This document shows positions 31,646 through 33,576 of a stretch of DNA of 33,576 nt, one piece after another. Position numbers and translations under genes: made by a program. Location of the stretch: the NCBI GenBank assembly GCA_002633005.1, contig NMRA01000003.1, positions 1,492,152-1,525,727 of the forward strand, read 5' to 3'. Below the pieces are notes generated by a model. That model saw nothing but the letters and a program-made list of their open reading frames with translations. It was not told where the DNA came from and ran no database searches. Each line of letters begins with the position of its first letter. The stretch's first letter is position 1. Source of the DNA: Phoronis australis (taxonomy: Eukaryota > Phoronida > Phoronidae).

Positions 31646-33576
31646 AGTGGGTTACAAAGCTTGGATGTGTATCGTTGCCATGGTAACCATGCCATATGTT
31701 TTGAAATTGCAACCCATTACTAAGCTGCACACACATCATACCCACGAAATTTGGAAAATTTTAAACTGTCTGAAGCAAGCACCTTTTGCTTCATCAAAAA
31801 TATAACATAACCAGCAAAACAAATTTGGCAATCCAAAAATGTTTGCCAAGGCAACTCATGTAGCCAAACATGGAAATGGTCTTTTTAAAAACATTACCAT
31901 CTTCCTACAGTTAATTCAATAGATTTACATAAATCAATCACCAAAAGCAAAGACTTGTGGCTTGTGTAATACAACCAGTAGCTCAATTTCGAAAATACGA
32001 ACATTGTTGCTGTGGGAACTAATGCAAATAAACTTGCCTTCTTTGATAATAAAAAGTTAAATACCGGTAAAATGCACACAGCAGTATGAAACAAATAAGG
32101 CAAATACTTTTGGCTTGACCAAGGGTTTTTCATAATTACCAGTAATTGCATATGTAAATCTTAAACCAGGGTGCAAAATATAGATCACAAATAGCAGGGA
32201 TAGCAGAAGGTCCTGGGTTCCAGTCCAGATGGGGGCAAAAATCTTTTCAGGCTTTTGCTCAATAGGTCAGGTGATGTGGCCAATAGGTGGCATGCAGACT
32301 AGACTAAAATGTTTGTGAATTTCCAGTAATATAAGTAGAAATCTAATAAAGGATTGCCTTGAATCCGGATATTTATATTCATCTCGAGCATTCAGGGCAA
32401 GCCCGGTTCCTTTGCTATGTTTACAGCGTTTTTGTGGAAACCTGTTCCTGTTGCATGTGCAGTTTAGCTAGAAGTAATATCAGTCATTTTTCCATGTTCC
32501 TTTTAAAATATTCAGAAATAGTTTTAAGCAGAAGTTCAAAATAATTTAAAATTGTAGAGAATGAAAAAAATGTCCATCTTCCCAATGATATTCATTTTGC
32601 CTGCTGTTGTTTCCGAAACATTTTTATTGTTCTTAAGTATTAGCTATCTAATTTGTAATTTGTTTAATAAAGTATGAATTATAATTTAAAATAATTATAC
32701 TATACTAATACTACTATTTTATTTTTTGTATTTCGGTTTCTGGATTTGTCAATTATGTTGCTCCTTGAGCATAATATTTACTTTCAGTTAATAAGAGAAA
32801 GTTACATATACCTCTAATATAAGTAAAATCCTTGGCTAACAAATTTTAAATGTACTAGATTAATAATTAGGTAATTTTGTAAAAATGGCAAGCTCAATAG
32901 TTCGGTTGTCTACTCACTTCAGGCAATAACTACGAACTTTCCAGTTTCGGTACACTACAATATCCAGCAACTCCCTCTGTTACGGTCATGTATTTAGTGT
33001 TTATATTCGAGTAGGCCATGCAATTTACTATTTTCTTTGGAGGCATTTCCTTTCAATTAAATGACCATGTTCGCCATTTTAAACTTAATTGTTTGTTAAA
33101 ACAAGAGGTTCAGTTTTATTTTATCATTTAATTCAATATTGTCATGGAATTGTTTTAGCCAGTATACGTTTATTCTTTCCAATAGTGCAGGTCATGACTC
33201 AAAGCACTAGAAAAAGTGACTTGTCTTATATGCCAAGAAATCTTATGGCCTCACATGTAAATTCAAATACAAGTCCATGCTTATTCTAGAGAGGTTGCTT
33301 CTCCTATGTTATGTCGCTATTTGCCATCTTATTTTACAGGATTAAGAAATTATAGGTTGGCTTTTTTACACCGGCTTTTATTTGATCAGCACTCACTGCT
33401 AGCGTCGGCCACTTGATTTTCACGGTGCCTTGCAAAGAAACATGACGAGGTCAACTGTCGAAACCAGCTGGCTTTGACTGGCAGACAACCTCAGTGGAGC
33501 AGATCGTGAAAAAAGCACCAATATGAATATCAGTTCTCGTTCACATAGGCCCTACATTTTCTACTGGAGTAACCCC
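31646..33576. other. Gene-free stretch to the right edge
   Basis: AT-rich, with no coding motif. A tRNA-like B-box match GGTTCCAGTCC lies at 32216-32226, after GGATAGCAGAAGGTCCT and before GGGGGCAAAAATC, possibly a SINE fragment. No full tRNA fold is visible. Confidence 0.5.

Overview
The window is animal (metazoan) nuclear DNA: AT-rich, gene-poor, with GT/AG-like splice signals, LINE retrotransposon corpses, miniature DNA transposons and one clearly intact protein-coding gene. Nothing bacterial (operons, Shine-Dalgarno sites, CRISPR) is visible. The mix of CR1/L2-like and Jockey-like LINEs, piggyBac, hAT-type MITEs, a HAxTGCD-type ORF and a Helentron-like element, beside a SLC25A51-type carrier close to the vertebrate form, fits a marine invertebrate, perhaps an invertebrate deuterostome (hemichordate, amphioxus, echinoderm). 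The phylum is inference.

Layout. 1-4.3 kb: a decayed transposase-like fragment at the left edge, a broken piggyBac transposase C-terminus on the minus strand (2222-2672), a hAT-type MITE (3347-3489) and a hairpin (3814-3896). 4.3-10.3 kb: three LINE pieces in a row on the plus strand: an RNase H fragment of an I-like LINE, a 5'-truncated CR1/L2-like LINE with its 3' stem-loop and TAAA tail, and a nearly complete but dead Jockey-like LINE (ORF1 zinc knuckles; ORF2 endonuclease and RT) flanked by a 13-bp direct repeat. 11.16-14.54 kb: an element bounded by about 370-bp inverted arms built of ~150/300-bp repeats, holding a broken minus-strand ORF of the HAxTGCD family. Its left arm stops at an N, followed by a 420-bp segment that recurs without visible difference at 24.44 kb. 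14.5-28.8 kb: mostly featureless, with a possible exon near 19.8 kb, a LINE-like tail near 21.4 kb, a 583-bp TIR element at 25 kb and an in-frame 43-codon tandem repeat at 27.1 kb.

28.87-29.76 kb: the intact gene, a mitochondrial carrier of the SLC25A51 (mitochondrial NAD+ transporter) type, coding in one exon, with a triplicated ~50-bp repeat straddling its stop codon. 30.02-31.09 kb: a Helentron-like non-autonomous element inserted inside a second copy of the CR1/L2-like LINE tail; the intact tail at 6.5 kb serves as the empty-site control. 31.5 kb: the best-preserved copy of a small G/C-motif MITE also found at 10.4 and 15.1 kb. The rest, to the right edge, shows no gene.

Apart from the carrier, the coding matches are fossil mobile elements that do not work together. 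Domain calls come from motifs recognised by eye; no database search was possible.
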